Part shown: piece by piece, positions 1 to 9,000 of the stretch
How the letters are laid out: each line of letters begins with the position of its first letter
Position numbering within the stretch: position 1 is the first letter of the stretch
Origin: Diplonema papillatum
Taxonomy: Eukaryota > Euglenozoa > Diplonemea > Diplonemida > Diplonemidae
Length of the DNA: 64,000 nucleotides
NCBI GenBank assembly: GCA_030068145.1
Contig: JAPJBO010000770.1
Location: forward strand, 1 to 64,000
Direction of reading: 5' to 3'
Position numbers and translations under genes: made by a program
The notes under the pieces: generated by a model
The model's database searches: none
What the model was told of the DNA's origin: nothing
Seen by the model: the letters and a program-made list of their open reading frames with translations, nothing else

Positions 1-547
1 AGGGCTACTCGTCGCCTGGTAGCATCCGACACACACACACACACACAGACAGTGGTATCTCCGGCCCCGTTGTCGCGGTCTGGCGTCGGAGGTCGACGGC
101 CGTCTCGATCGCGGTCGGTCACGTGGTCCCCGGGGTCGATAGCCTTTCTGCGTTTTCTTCTCCCGGAGCGGGCGGAGGTAAGGGCTTTCTCGTTCTGCAG
201 GACGCGCAACAGCCCCCCATCTTCCCCCCTCCTTTCCTTTATGAGGCGGCAGAAATGAACAAACGCAGGTCACGAGGCGGAGATTCACAAGAGCGCCAGC
301 GGGCCTCCAGGGGGCATCGGCAGGGCGGCGCACTGCCGGCGGCGGCACGGGGCCGCCCACGCTGAGGAGTCGCCGGAACGGTAGCCTGCCGGCCCGGCGA
401 CCGTGCAGACTGCCAGGAACCGTGGACCGCCGGCCCGGCCGGCGTGTGCCGGGCGACTAGCGTAAGGGCCAGGTGTCCGAGCGGGGCACGGAAACAGGCC
501 GTGAAGCGGCCGACCCCAACCTCTACCAGGAACGAAAGGGGAACATC

Positions 548-1702
548 ATGGAGTTCAATCTTGCGCCGTACTGGGTGGGGAGGGAAGTTGCGCGCCGCGG
601 TCCGGGTCCTGGCCCCGCCTTCGAGGAGCTCGAGTCGTGCTCGTGGTTCCGCCGGGAGGACGTGGACATCCAGTATGAAGGGGTCAAAAGGAGTGCGGCC
701 AGGAAGTGGGCGGGCGTCAGCGAAGGGGAGCTGGCGGAGAGGCTCAACATCCTCCACGTCGTCGTGTACGAGGCGTGGGCCGCCGGCATGTACGAAGAAG
801 CCCCCGAAGGGTTCCTCGCGGTGGTCGAGAAGTTTCGTGTGTCTGGCCACCGCTCCCTGCTGGAGCTGGTGGTGATCGAGGGCAGGGAGGGGATGCCGAC
901 GGCGGTCCCGGTCCGCTTCCGGACGGCGGCCAAGAAGTGGGGCGCGTGCCATGCCGACCGGGAGAAGAAGGAGGCAGCCAAGGAGGAGGACAAGAGGCGG
1001 GCGAGGAAGCCGGGCGAGGCCCGGGAGGAGCTGGCGGTGAGGGAGCGGATGCTCCGGTTCGGCCTGGCCAGTCTCCCAGAAGTGCTGGTCCCGCCGCGCG
1101 CCACTCTCAATGCCTACCAGGCAGTGGTCGAGGCGAACCCGGAGCTCGCCTTGCCCTACGTCGACGTGAGCAGGCCCCCGTACACACCCAGGACGCCCGA
1201 CTGGAAGGTCGACGGCGGCCTCGACGCCGTTCAGAGGGTGCTCACCCTGCAGCGCTTCGTGGTCGTTGCCAGCCTCGCGGGGTGCTTCGGGAGCCGGCCG
1301 TGGCCGGTAGTCCTGGGGTACCCGGCGGTGGTGGCGGGCATAGCGGCCATGTACGGCGAGGGTATGGCGGCCGAGTACGACGAGAGACTTCGGAAGCTAT
1401 TCGCCGAGGAGCCGAAGGCCGAGGAAGGAGCGGAGCTGCACCAGGCGGCCGAGAAGAAGCTGCTGGAGGCGTACCCCGGGATCCTTAACGAGCTGTTCTG
1501 GAGGGGGATCGGCGCGAGGGCGACGTCTGGTGCGGGCCACCGGGGGCCGGGCAGGCGGGAACGCGGCGAGGTCTCTGCCCGGTCCGCCCCCCTCGCCCCC
1601 GCTCTCTCTCCGCAGGAGCAGGCACAACTGAGGAACCGAACCGGGCGCCGCGAACGAGGCGACGAAGGGGGGCGCGCAAAGAAGGCCAAACCCAACGACT
1701 GA
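548..1702 (+). CDS. ORF1, gag-like protein of the DIRS-group element
   Basis: This is the first ORF of the element, about 384 residues from the ATG at 548. The frame is open upstream to 473, but only through a GTG. It is rich in Glu, Lys, Arg and Ala, with a strongly charged stretch around residues 135-165 (Lys/Glu/Arg) and a basic tail ending in a nuclear-localisation-like KKAKP. No zinc knuckle or enzyme motif is visible. Its position immediately upstream of the RT ORF and its charged composition fit the gag/ORF1 of DIRS-like elements, which bind the RNA and form the particle. The assignment is by position, not by homology that I can see. Confidence 0.6.
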   Translation: MEFNLAPYWVGREVARRGPGPGPAFEELESCSWFRREDVDIQYEGVKRSAARKWAGVSEGELAERLNILHVVVYEAWAAGMYEEAPEGFLAVVEKFRVSGHRSLLELVVIEGREGMPTAVPVRFRTAAKKWGACHADREKKEAAKEEDKRRARKPGEAREELAVRERMLRFGLASLPEVLVPPRATLNAYQAVVEANPELALPYVDVSRPPYTPRTPDWKVDGGLDAVQRVLTLQRFVVVASLAGCFGSRPWPVVLGYPAVVAGIAAMYGEGMAAEYDERLRKLFAEEPKAEEGAELHQAAEKKLLEAYPGILNELFWRGIGARATSGAGHRGPGRRERGEVSARSAPLAPALSPQEQAQLRNRTGRRERGDEGGRAKKAKPND

Positions 1703-1840
1703 CTTCGTGGTGGCGCCTCTCCTTCCTCTCCGCCATTTTTACTTTCTATATCATCCCATCAGCGCGGGCCCTTGCCCGCGCATCAACACCCACGCCAGCT
1801 CGTCTCACACTCTTCACTTCAACAAGCCGGGCGCCGCGTC

Positions 1841-3835
1841 ATGGCGCCGGGTTCGTCAGCTCCCGGGGGGGGCGACCCGGGCGAGAAGCTTCAGTTCCAG
1901 GACGTGCGGAGAAGGTATGAGTTCGCCGAGTGCGCCTTTGACGCCATGCCGAAGGAGAAGGACATGCCCCAGATCGACGGGGAGATGGAAGCGGCGATCA
2001 ACTACTGCGCGACGACACCGTCTCCAGAGGCCCAGCGCATGCGCGCAGGGTTCCTGGCTCGCTGGAGAAGGAGATCTTCGCAACTTCCGCCGCCTGAAGC
2101 CGGTCCGTGCCACGTGGACCTCCTGGAGGAGATGCTACAGGATCTGGGTATCCGGGGAGCCGACACCTTGCTGCGCCACCTCAGGACGGGCTGCCCTATG
2201 TCCGGGGTCGTGGGGTACGAGGACATCTACTCCCCGGGGCCGCCAGGGGAGCCCGAGATCACCGAAGAGGAGCTGCTGCGCCGCCAGCCCGACGTACTGG
2301 CGAGGTCTAGGCAGGCCATCCGCGCTGACTCCCCGGCGAACAAGGAGGCCATTTGGCGCTCGGTCCAGAAGGAGCTGGAGGCGGGTTTCATGGTCGAGCT
2401 CCAGAGTCCACCGGCGAACGCAGTTTACCTGAGGAGGTTTGTGGTCCGCCAGGTGAAGTCCGACGAGGAGATCCCCCGCGTCAAAGAGCGCGCATGCGAC
2501 GACGGGCGGATGTCGTTGATTAACAAGGCTGTTCGGATGTCAACGCCCGTCAAACTGGACTCGGCGGACGTGTTCGCGGAGGTCGCCAGAAGGGTCGCGG
2601 TCGGGGCGATGGCACGCGACCCGAGCTCCGCATTTAAGTTCGTGGGGTTAGACCACAAGGACGCGTACCGCCAGCTGCATGCCAGGAACGACGGGCTCTG
2701 CAGGTGCGTTGTGGCGGAGGAACCAGCGACAGGCCGAGTCAGGTTCTTCAGGATGGGGAGATTGTCGTTCGGGGAGGCCGCAGCCGTGGTTCACTACAAC
2801 GCATTTGCGAAAGTCCTGGCGAGGGTCGTGCGCAGGGGCCTGCGGCTGCCGTTATGCCAATACTACGACGACTTCGCAGCCCCGTGCCCGGCCGGCGACG
2901 ACAGGGCCCTGGCGGACGTATTGGAGCTTCTCCAGGACATTCTCCTCACGTCTTTCAACGAGGAGAAGACGGCCGAGGGGGAGCGTTTTCGACACCTCGG
3001 CCTCGTGTTCACCATCACAAGCGAGGGGGTGGAGGTGGCGATCTCGGCGGCCAGGAGAAGGGGACTCGTGCACATGTTGGAGGGTGTGCTAGCCCGAGAC
3101 TCGTTGTCGCCGGGCGAGGCGGCCTCCCTGGCGGGAAAGCTTGGCTTTGCGACGTCGGCGCTCTTCGGCAGGGTAGGCCGGGTCCCGCTGCAACCCATCT
3201 TCAGGAGGTCGAACGCGGCCACGACTTTCGCCGGGTTCAGGCTCGGCGGCGACCTCGAGGCAGCTCTGCGATGGTGGATGAGGACGCTGGCCGAGGACGA
3301 GCGGTGCTTTCGGAAGACCGTACCGCTGCAACTGGTGCGTCCTGGCGAGGGGACCAGGTACGTGCTCCTCACGGATGCATGTCTCTTCGGCCTGGGTGCG
3401 GTTATCGCCACGATAAGCGAGGGGGAGGTGGCAGCGGTAGAGTACTTCGCGCACCCGGTTCCCCAGCAAGGTGCCGGCATGACGATCCACCACCTCGAGT
3501 TCGTGGCTGTGACCGTGGCCTTCAGGCTGTGGTTCGGGGACGAGGAAGACTTCGCGGTCTCGGTGTGGGTGGACAACGATGTCGTCCTGGGCAGCCTCAT
3601 ACAGGGGAGGACGAGGGCGAAGGAGCTAAGAGCGCCGGTCCACTTGTTCTGGGAGCGCCTGGCCAGGTCCAGGGGCAATGTGTGGTTCGACAGGGTCCCC
3701 GGGGTGGACAACATCGCGGACCTGCCCAGCAGGCTCCACCACGCTTGGGCGGGGGTCCCAATCCGGGGTATCCTGCCGACAAGGAGGTACGTCGACCAGC
3801 GCGTAGTGGACGCGGCGATAGCGGAAGTGCTCTGA
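1841..3835 (+). CDS. ORF2, reverse transcriptase / RNase H of the DIRS-group element
   Basis: This ORF is about 664 residues from the ATG at 1841 (the frame is open to 1772 but without an ATG). RT motifs are clear. Motif A is GLDHKDAYRQL near 2645, motif B is LSFGEAAAVVHYN near 2764, and the catalytic motif C is QYYDDF near 2859, with YYDD rather than the LDD variants I associate with many DIRS elements. An RNase H domain follows: LLTDACLFGLGAVI near 3367, HHLEFVAV near 3488, WVDNDVVLGSL near 3569, and the closing PGVDNIADLPSR near 3700. These give the D-E-D-D metal-binding set. The protein would copy element RNA into DNA and remove the RNA strand. There is no integrase domain, in keeping with the recombinase encoded just downstream. 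Confidence 0.88.
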   Translation: MAPGSSAPGGGDPGEKLQFQDVRRRYEFAECAFDAMPKEKDMPQIDGEMEAAINYCATTPSPEAQRMRAGFLARWRRRSSQLPPPEAGPCHVDLLEEMLQDLGIRGADTLLRHLRTGCPMSGVVGYEDIYSPGPPGEPEITEEELLRRQPDVLARSRQAIRADSPANKEAIWRSVQKELEAGFMVELQSPPANAVYLRRFVVRQVKSDEEIPRVKERACDDGRMSLINKAVRMSTPVKLDSADVFAEVARRVAVGAMARDPSSAFKFVGLDHKDAYRQLHARNDGLCRCVVAEEPATGRVRFFRMGRLSFGEAAAVVHYNAFAKVLARVVRRGLRLPLCQYYDDFAAPCPAGDDRALADVLELLQDILLTSFNEEKTAEGERFRHLGLVFTITSEGVEVAISAARRRGLVHMLEGVLARDSLSPGEAASLAGKLGFATSALFGRVGRVPLQPIFRRSNAATTFAGFRLGGDLEAALRWWMRTLAEDERCFRKTVPLQLVRPGEGTRYVLLTDACLFGLGAVIATISEGEVAAVEYFAHPVPQQGAGMTIHHLEFVAVTVAFRLWFGDEEDFAVSVWVDNDVVLGSLIQGRTRAKELRAPVHLFWERLARSRGNVWFDRVPGVDNIADLPSRLHHAWAGVPIRGILPTRRYVDQRVVDAAIAEVL

Positions 3836-3984
3836 GGCCGACCGCAGACTAAGTTCCGGCGGCGCTTCCGCGTCCCGGGCGGCGAGAGGAAGAGGCAGTG
3901 GGCGAGTCTAGCTCCCGTTCTGTGCTTCCCCCCCTCAGCCCACCGTCGCGCGCCGCGCCAAGGTCCATTGGGATAAGCGCCATT

Positions 3985-4281
3985 GGGACAGTCCAATGGA
4001 CACGTGAGGTGAATGGCACGATCGGCCAGCAAACGCAAGCTTGCGCGCCGCCAACTGAACTCCGTGTGTTAGACTAACGGCCACGGTTGCGCACCTGCCG
4101 CCCCCGTCACAGAGCCCGTCCCGTCTTCGCCGTCGGCTCTGTCCCACAGATTTAGCAGGCCAGCTAAGGATCGTAACCACCGAAACTGTTTGGGCGAATG
4201 CAGCATTAAATGTACGTTAAATTCAGCGGGACGAGTCGGGAACGACGGCACCGAGAGACCCCTCGAAGGAGCGTAATTTAA
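3985..4281 (+). repeat. 297-bp direct repeat, copy 1 (between RT and recombinase ORFs)
   Basis: Begins GGGACAGTCCAATGG and ends GCGTAATTTAA. Compared by eye with 5798-6094, the two copies appear identical over all 297 bases. It contains a 12-nt palindrome CGCAAGCTTGCG. Its left edge completes an inverted repeat, CCATTGG-GACAGT-CCAATGG (3981-4000), of which copy 2 keeps only the right arm. In this element group such repeats act as terminal or recombination repeats. Confidence 0.9.
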
Positions 4282-4382
4282 TGGAAGTTTAATGCCAGCT
4301 AATTTCGAGCAAGCCCCGGCAGAGAACGAAATCTACCAAACAGGACACAATATTTCTTCCCGCCCGCCCAGCCCCAGAGAAT

Positions 4383-5678
4383 ATGGTGCAAGGACTAGCC
4401 GGCTTGGAGGGTTCGTTCTCGGTCGACGAGTGGCGCAAGGTGACCGGGTATCTTGCGGGCCTTCCGGAGCACACGTCCTCCGGGGCCGTGGGAAGGATGC
4501 AGATGTGGGCGCTGGTGAACCCCCCGGCCGACCCCTCGGGCGTTCAGCTGTTCGGGCGCCTGCAGCATCTGCTGAGGGCGAGGGGTTCGGAGCCGTCTCC
4601 AGGGGGGCCCGAGGGGCGGCCAGCTGGGAAGCGGGAGACGACGCGTCAGCGGGCGCTGAAGCGGACCTTGGAGAAGAGCTCGGAGGAGGAGGCCCGCGCC
4701 CACATGCGATCCCGCTACACGACCGAGGGGACCAAACGGACCTATAGCTCGAACACCGTCGTGTACAGGGAGTGGTGCGAGGGCAAGGGCGTTCCGCCCT
4801 ATCCGACGACGGTGCGGAGGCTTGAAACGTTCGCGGGGTATCTGCTGCTCATGGACGGGTACAAGGCGCCGAGTGGCATGATCAGCGCGATCGTGTCGGA
4901 GAATGCCAGGGCCGGTTGGGTGCTCGACGACCCGGCGGGCGACGTCGGCAGAATCCTCAAGGGGCTCAAGAGGGAGTCGCCTGATCCCGAGAGCGGAGAG
5001 CCCCTTGGCTTGGCCCAGTTCAGGGTGATTTTTGGCCGAGTCCGGACGGTCGGGGCGTACCGGGCGGCTCTGCAGCTTCTGGGGGAGCACTTCACGCTCC
5101 TCAGGACCTCCAGCATGCAGTCGGTGCGGACGGACCAGGTCCATGTCAGCGAGGGCAAGGTGAAGGTGGAATGGGGGGTGTCGAAAGCACGGGGCAGGTG
5201 CAGCAGACACCTCACGTTCGAAAGGGTCGAGCTGGTGCCTCCGCTGTGCCTTCCGGAAGCGCCCGACGGCGTTCCACGTGAAGTCAGGTACTGCCCGGTG
5301 GCAGTTTTCACGCAGCTGAAGGGAATGGCGGGCGACAAGGCCCTGCTGTGCCCGTACGTCACGTACCCTTCCTTCAGGGAGGCCCTAGGCGGCGCGGGGA
5401 AGCCAGGGATCCTGTCGTGCCTCAACGAAAGTCGCCCCGCAGGGAGGAGCAGAGCGGCCTTCGTCACCCACAGCGCCAGAATAGGGGGCTGCTGTACCCT
5501 CCTGAAGGCGGGCATGGACCCCATGCAAGTGAAAAAAATGGGCGACTGGTCCGCGGACAGCATGGTCACCTACTACGGCGACAAGGTCCTCAGGGACCCG
5601 GACTGCGTCGAGGCGGTTCGTTTTTACAATCCTGTCTCCCTAGCCCATATGTACACGGCGAGGGTCCGGGCGGGCTGA
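4383..5678 (+). CDS. ORF3, tyrosine recombinase (integrase) of the DIRS-group element
   Basis: 431 residues from the ATG at 4383. An N-terminal SAM-like/core-binding region is suggested at residues about 100-200 (RSRYTTEGTKRTYSSN, then TTVRRLETFAGYLLLMDGY). The catalytic set follows: Arg in LLRTSSMQSVRTD near 5096, HSARIGG near 5470 (H-x-x-R), GDWSADS near 5536 (Trp at the second His position) and the nucleophile in MVTYYGDKV near 5566. This R-HxxR-W-Y set is the hallmark of tyrosine recombinases in DIRS-order elements and Cryptons, which integrate a circular DNA without target duplication. It is separated from the RT ORF by 547 bases that contain the first 297-bp repeat, so it may be expressed from its own promoter. 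A Crypton-like element beside a truncated DIRS element is the main alternative. Confidence 0.85.
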   Translation: MVQGLAGLEGSFSVDEWRKVTGYLAGLPEHTSSGAVGRMQMWALVNPPADPSGVQLFGRLQHLLRARGSEPSPGGPEGRPAGKRETTRQRALKRTLEKSSEEEARAHMRSRYTTEGTKRTYSSNTVVYREWCEGKGVPPYPTTVRRLETFAGYLLLMDGYKAPSGMISAIVSENARAGWVLDDPAGDVGRILKGLKRESPDPESGEPLGLAQFRVIFGRVRTVGAYRAALQLLGEHFTLLRTSSMQSVRTDQVHVSEGKVKVEWGVSKARGRCSRHLTFERVELVPPLCLPEAPDGVPREVRYCPVAVFTQLKGMAGDKALLCPYVTYPSFREALGGAGKPGILSCLNESRPAGRSRAAFVTHSARIGGCCTLLKAGMDPMQVKKMGDWSADSMVTYYGDKVLRDPDCVEAVRFYNPVSLAHMYTARVRAG

Positions 5679-5797
5679 CCAGCGAGTATGGCTTCCGCTC
5701 CCCAGCCCCCCCCGCGCCCTCGGCAGTGCCTGGGGCTTTCCCCCGGGAACCCCAGACGAGGTTGCGTTCCCTGGCTTGCTAGGGCCGACTCGGCGGA

Positions 5798-6094
5798 GGG
5801 ACAGTCCAATGGACACGTGAGGTGAATGGCACGATCGGCCAGCAAACGCAAGCTTGCGCGCCGCCAACTGAACTCCGTGTGTTAGACTAACGGCCACGGT
5901 TGCGCACCTGCCGCCCCCGTCACAGAGCCCGTCCCGTCTTCGCCGTCGGCTCTGTCCCACAGATTTAGCAGGCCAGCTAAGGATCGTAACCACCGAAACT
6001 GTTTGGGCGAATGCAGCATTAAATGTACGTTAAATTCAGCGGGACGAGTCGGGAACGACGGCACCGAGAGACCCCTCGAAGGAGCGTAATTTAA
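5798..6094 (+). repeat. 297-bp direct repeat, copy 2 (after recombinase ORF)
   Basis: Second copy of the repeat at 3985-4281, with no difference seen by eye. After GTAATTTAA the sequence changes abruptly to an A run and the 5' end of the next LINE. The corresponding point in copy 1 continues TGGAAGTTTAATGCC, so 6094/6095 is an element boundary. Confidence 0.9.
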
Positions 6095-9000
6095 AAAAAA
6101 AAAAAACGCGAAATCGTTGAGAAAAGCACACACGCACACACCAACACACGCATGGCCGCCCCCGACCCGGGGGGTGGCGGGCCCCCCGCTCCGGCGGGCG
6201 GGGCCGGGACGGCTGCTGCCGCCCTCGGAGCAGGGACGGGCAGCCGGGAGCTGGCCGCTGCCTTCTCGGCAGGGGCAGCGGCCCTGTCGACGGCCGGGTG
6301 GCCGGGGTTCGCGTGCCCCGCCGCCGCGACACGGACACCGACGGACGCCGCTGCGTTCGCCGCGTCTCTCCGGGCCGCCCCCCGGACGTTCGCTGAGGCG
6401 GTCGCGCGGGGAGAGGACGCTTCCGCCGCCGCCGCTGTCGATGCCGCCGTCGATGCCGCCGTCCCGACGTTCGCCGAGGCGCTGAGGCAGGGAAGACGCG
6501 CTCCCGCCGCAGCCGCAGTCGCCGCAGCCGCAGCCGCCGACACCCGTGTGAACACGGCGCAGCCCGCAGGCCGGAAGGAGGAAGTCTGTCGGAACTTCAA
6601 CTTCCGGCGCGCAGGCTGTCGTCGTAGCCAGTGCCGGTACGAGCACCGGTTGCTCCCCATTTGCCCTGCCTTCAAGCAGGGTAGATGCCGGAACACCCGG
6701 TGCCCGGACCGGCACCAGCGCGCGGGGGAGGTACGCCCCTTTTTTTCAAACAACAAACCCACAGCGCCGTTTGCGAACCGCTCGTACCACCCCCCCCCTT
6801 TGCGAACCAAACAAACACACACAGCACAGACAACCGGGCCGAGGCCTGCACGCTCCAGCAAGGGTGTGCAGGCCACGGCGCTACACGCCGTCGACGAGCT
6901 CCCGGAGGGACCGCAGCTTCCCGCGGTTCTGGACGCTTGGGCGAGAGTCCGCCGGGCGCAGGCGGAGGCGGAGGCGCTGGAGGAAGAGCACCTCCAGTGG
7001 TTTCGCAGCTGGGCCGCCACGCCGGTGGTGGCCCTCTGTGGCCTTTGCGGGCGGTTGAGCGCCTCCGCCGGCGAGGCCGCTCAGCACGCCTCCCAGCACC
7101 GCAGGGAGACCGCGAGTCGGGGCTACGACGAGCTCGTCGTAGCCCACGTCGCCGAGATGGACGCATCTCTCGGCGAGATGCAGGAGATCTTGCGGGGGCT
7201 CGCCCCACAAGAGGAGGCCGAGAGGGCACTGGTGCCGAGCGCACCGCGGGCGGCGAGGGTGCCCCACCAGGGGTTTGCGTTCCTCCCGCCGCCAGTAGCC
7301 CCTGGGCCAAAGGAGCCGGCCGGAAGGGACGCTGGGATGCGTGAGGCATCCGAGGCCCCCCAGGCCGGCGATCTGCCGGTGGGGCGCCGCCTCTTTGACG
7401 AGGAGGTGGACTTCCCGAGGTCGTCGGCGGCGTCCTCGCCGGCGACTCCTCGGGACGTCGAGCTAGTCCCGGCGGGGCGTCCCAGGGCGCAGTCGTTGCC
7501 GGCAAGCAGGGAGGGCGACCAGGCCCAGGCTGACCCCGTTGCCGTCCAGGCAGAACCCGCCGCCGCCGGGTGCGAGGCCGTTCAGGCCGACCTCGTCGCC
7601 GCTTGTGGCGAGGTCGACCTGGCTGACCCCGCAGACGCCAGGGGCGAGGCCGTCCAGGCCGACCTCGTCGCCGCTTGTGGCGAGGTCGGCCTGGCCGACC
7701 CCGCAGCCGCCGGGTGCGAGGCCGTCCAGGCCGACCTCGTCGCCGCTTGTGGCGAGGTCGACCTGGCCGACCCCGCAGTCGCCAGGTGCGAGGCCAGCCA
7801 GGCTGACCCCGCCGCCGCTGGGGGCGAGGTCGATCGGGCTGAACCTGCCGCCGCGGCCGCCGCCGGGTGCGAGGCCGTCCGGGCCGACCCCGTCGCCGCT
7901 AGTGGCGAGGTCGACCAGGCCGACCGAGCAGCGGCCGCCCAGGCCGAACCCGCGGCCGCCGGAGGCGAGGGAGTCCGGGCCGACCACGTCGCGGCTGGCG
8001 GCGAGGCCGGCCCGGCCGCCCTCGCAGGCGCCGCCCAAGCCAGCTCGGCACGGGACAGGCGGCATAGCCGGAAGTTCAGGCACGGGGTGGACCTGAGCGC
8101 CCTGCGAGGGAGCTCGGAGGCGAACCCCTTTCCGGATTCCGAGTCCGGGACTGGCTCTGGACCGGGCGAGGACGGGTCGGATTCGGGCTCCGAGTCGGAC
8201 GACGAACTGGCTCAAGAGGGGGCGGGTGCTCCGCGGGCCGACGGGGGGGACAAGGGAGGCCCCGACCCCGGAGACGGGGGCGCGGGGGCGGGCGCAGCGC
8301 CGCCGAGCCAGCCGTCGGCCGAAGCGCCAGCAGCGGAGGGAGGGTCCGATCAGCGAGAACCCCCGGGAGGAGGCTGCCGGGAAGGAGCCCAGCAACCGGG
8401 CCAGGCCGAGGCGCCGGCCGGGGGCTCTGAAGCCCACCAGGGGCAGGGGGCCAAGCGCCCCGCATCGCGGTCCCCGGTCGGTACGCCGGCGGCCGTGCGC
8501 CGCAGACGGCCGGGAGGCCCCGAGGAAGGGTGGGAGACCCCCCCGTCCGGGCTCACCTGGGGGTACGTGCCGTCGGAGCCCAGCTTCCTGTCGGAGGGGG
8601 CCGAGGCGATGGATGGAGGCTTCCTTCGGCCGGGTTCGCCGGCGCCCGGGCCGAGCCAGCCGGCGCAGGGTTCGGAGCAAGCCTCGGCCTCTGAGCAGCG
8701 AGACGTCAGCGGCGGATCCGGCACCCCCGCTCCGGGGGTCGGATCACCGGAACCGCAGCAGCGACCCCCGGTAGACGCGGCGAGCCAACGCCTTCTGGAG
8801 AGGGTGTGCGGGGCCACGCTTGGGACTCCGGCGACTGGAGCCAAGCGCCCCGCGTCACGATCGCCCGTCGGGACGCCGGCCCCGGTGAGGCAGAAGCCCG
8901 ACACGGGCCTGGGGAGGGGCGCGGGCCTGGTCGCCTCAGTGCGAGCCATCGCCGCGCGGGTGAAGGACAGGTTGGCGCAGCCCGGCCAGGGGAGGGGAGC

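Larger units (their letters stand above)
1..6094 (+). mobile_element. DIRS/Ngaro-group tyrosine-recombinase retrotransposon (left edge cut by window)
   Basis: Three consecutive + strand ORFs code for a gag-like protein (548-1702), a reverse transcriptase with RNase H (1841-3835) and a tyrosine recombinase (4383-5678). RT plus RNase H plus a tyrosine recombinase, without an aspartic protease or DDE integrase, is the gene set of the DIRS order. The recombinase ORF lies between two direct repeats (3985-4281 and 5798-6094). The usual split-direct-repeat plan places all ORFs before the repeats, so the arrangement is odd. All three ORFs are open, which suggests a young copy. The true 5' end is not visible; a CA run at 30-47 is the only feature near the left edge. 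Confidence 0.8.

Noticed and set aside
4210-4260. Possible 28S rRNA fragment (TTAAATTCAGCGGG in reverse)
   Set aside because: Only 14 bases agree with the start of 28S rRNA. The following bases do not match, and the sequence belongs to the 297-bp retroelement repeat.
7463-8680. 405-codon minus strand ORF opposite the RLE LINE
   Set aside because: It is a shadow frame caused by very high GC and repetitive codons. The + strand frame has the RT and endonuclease motifs.
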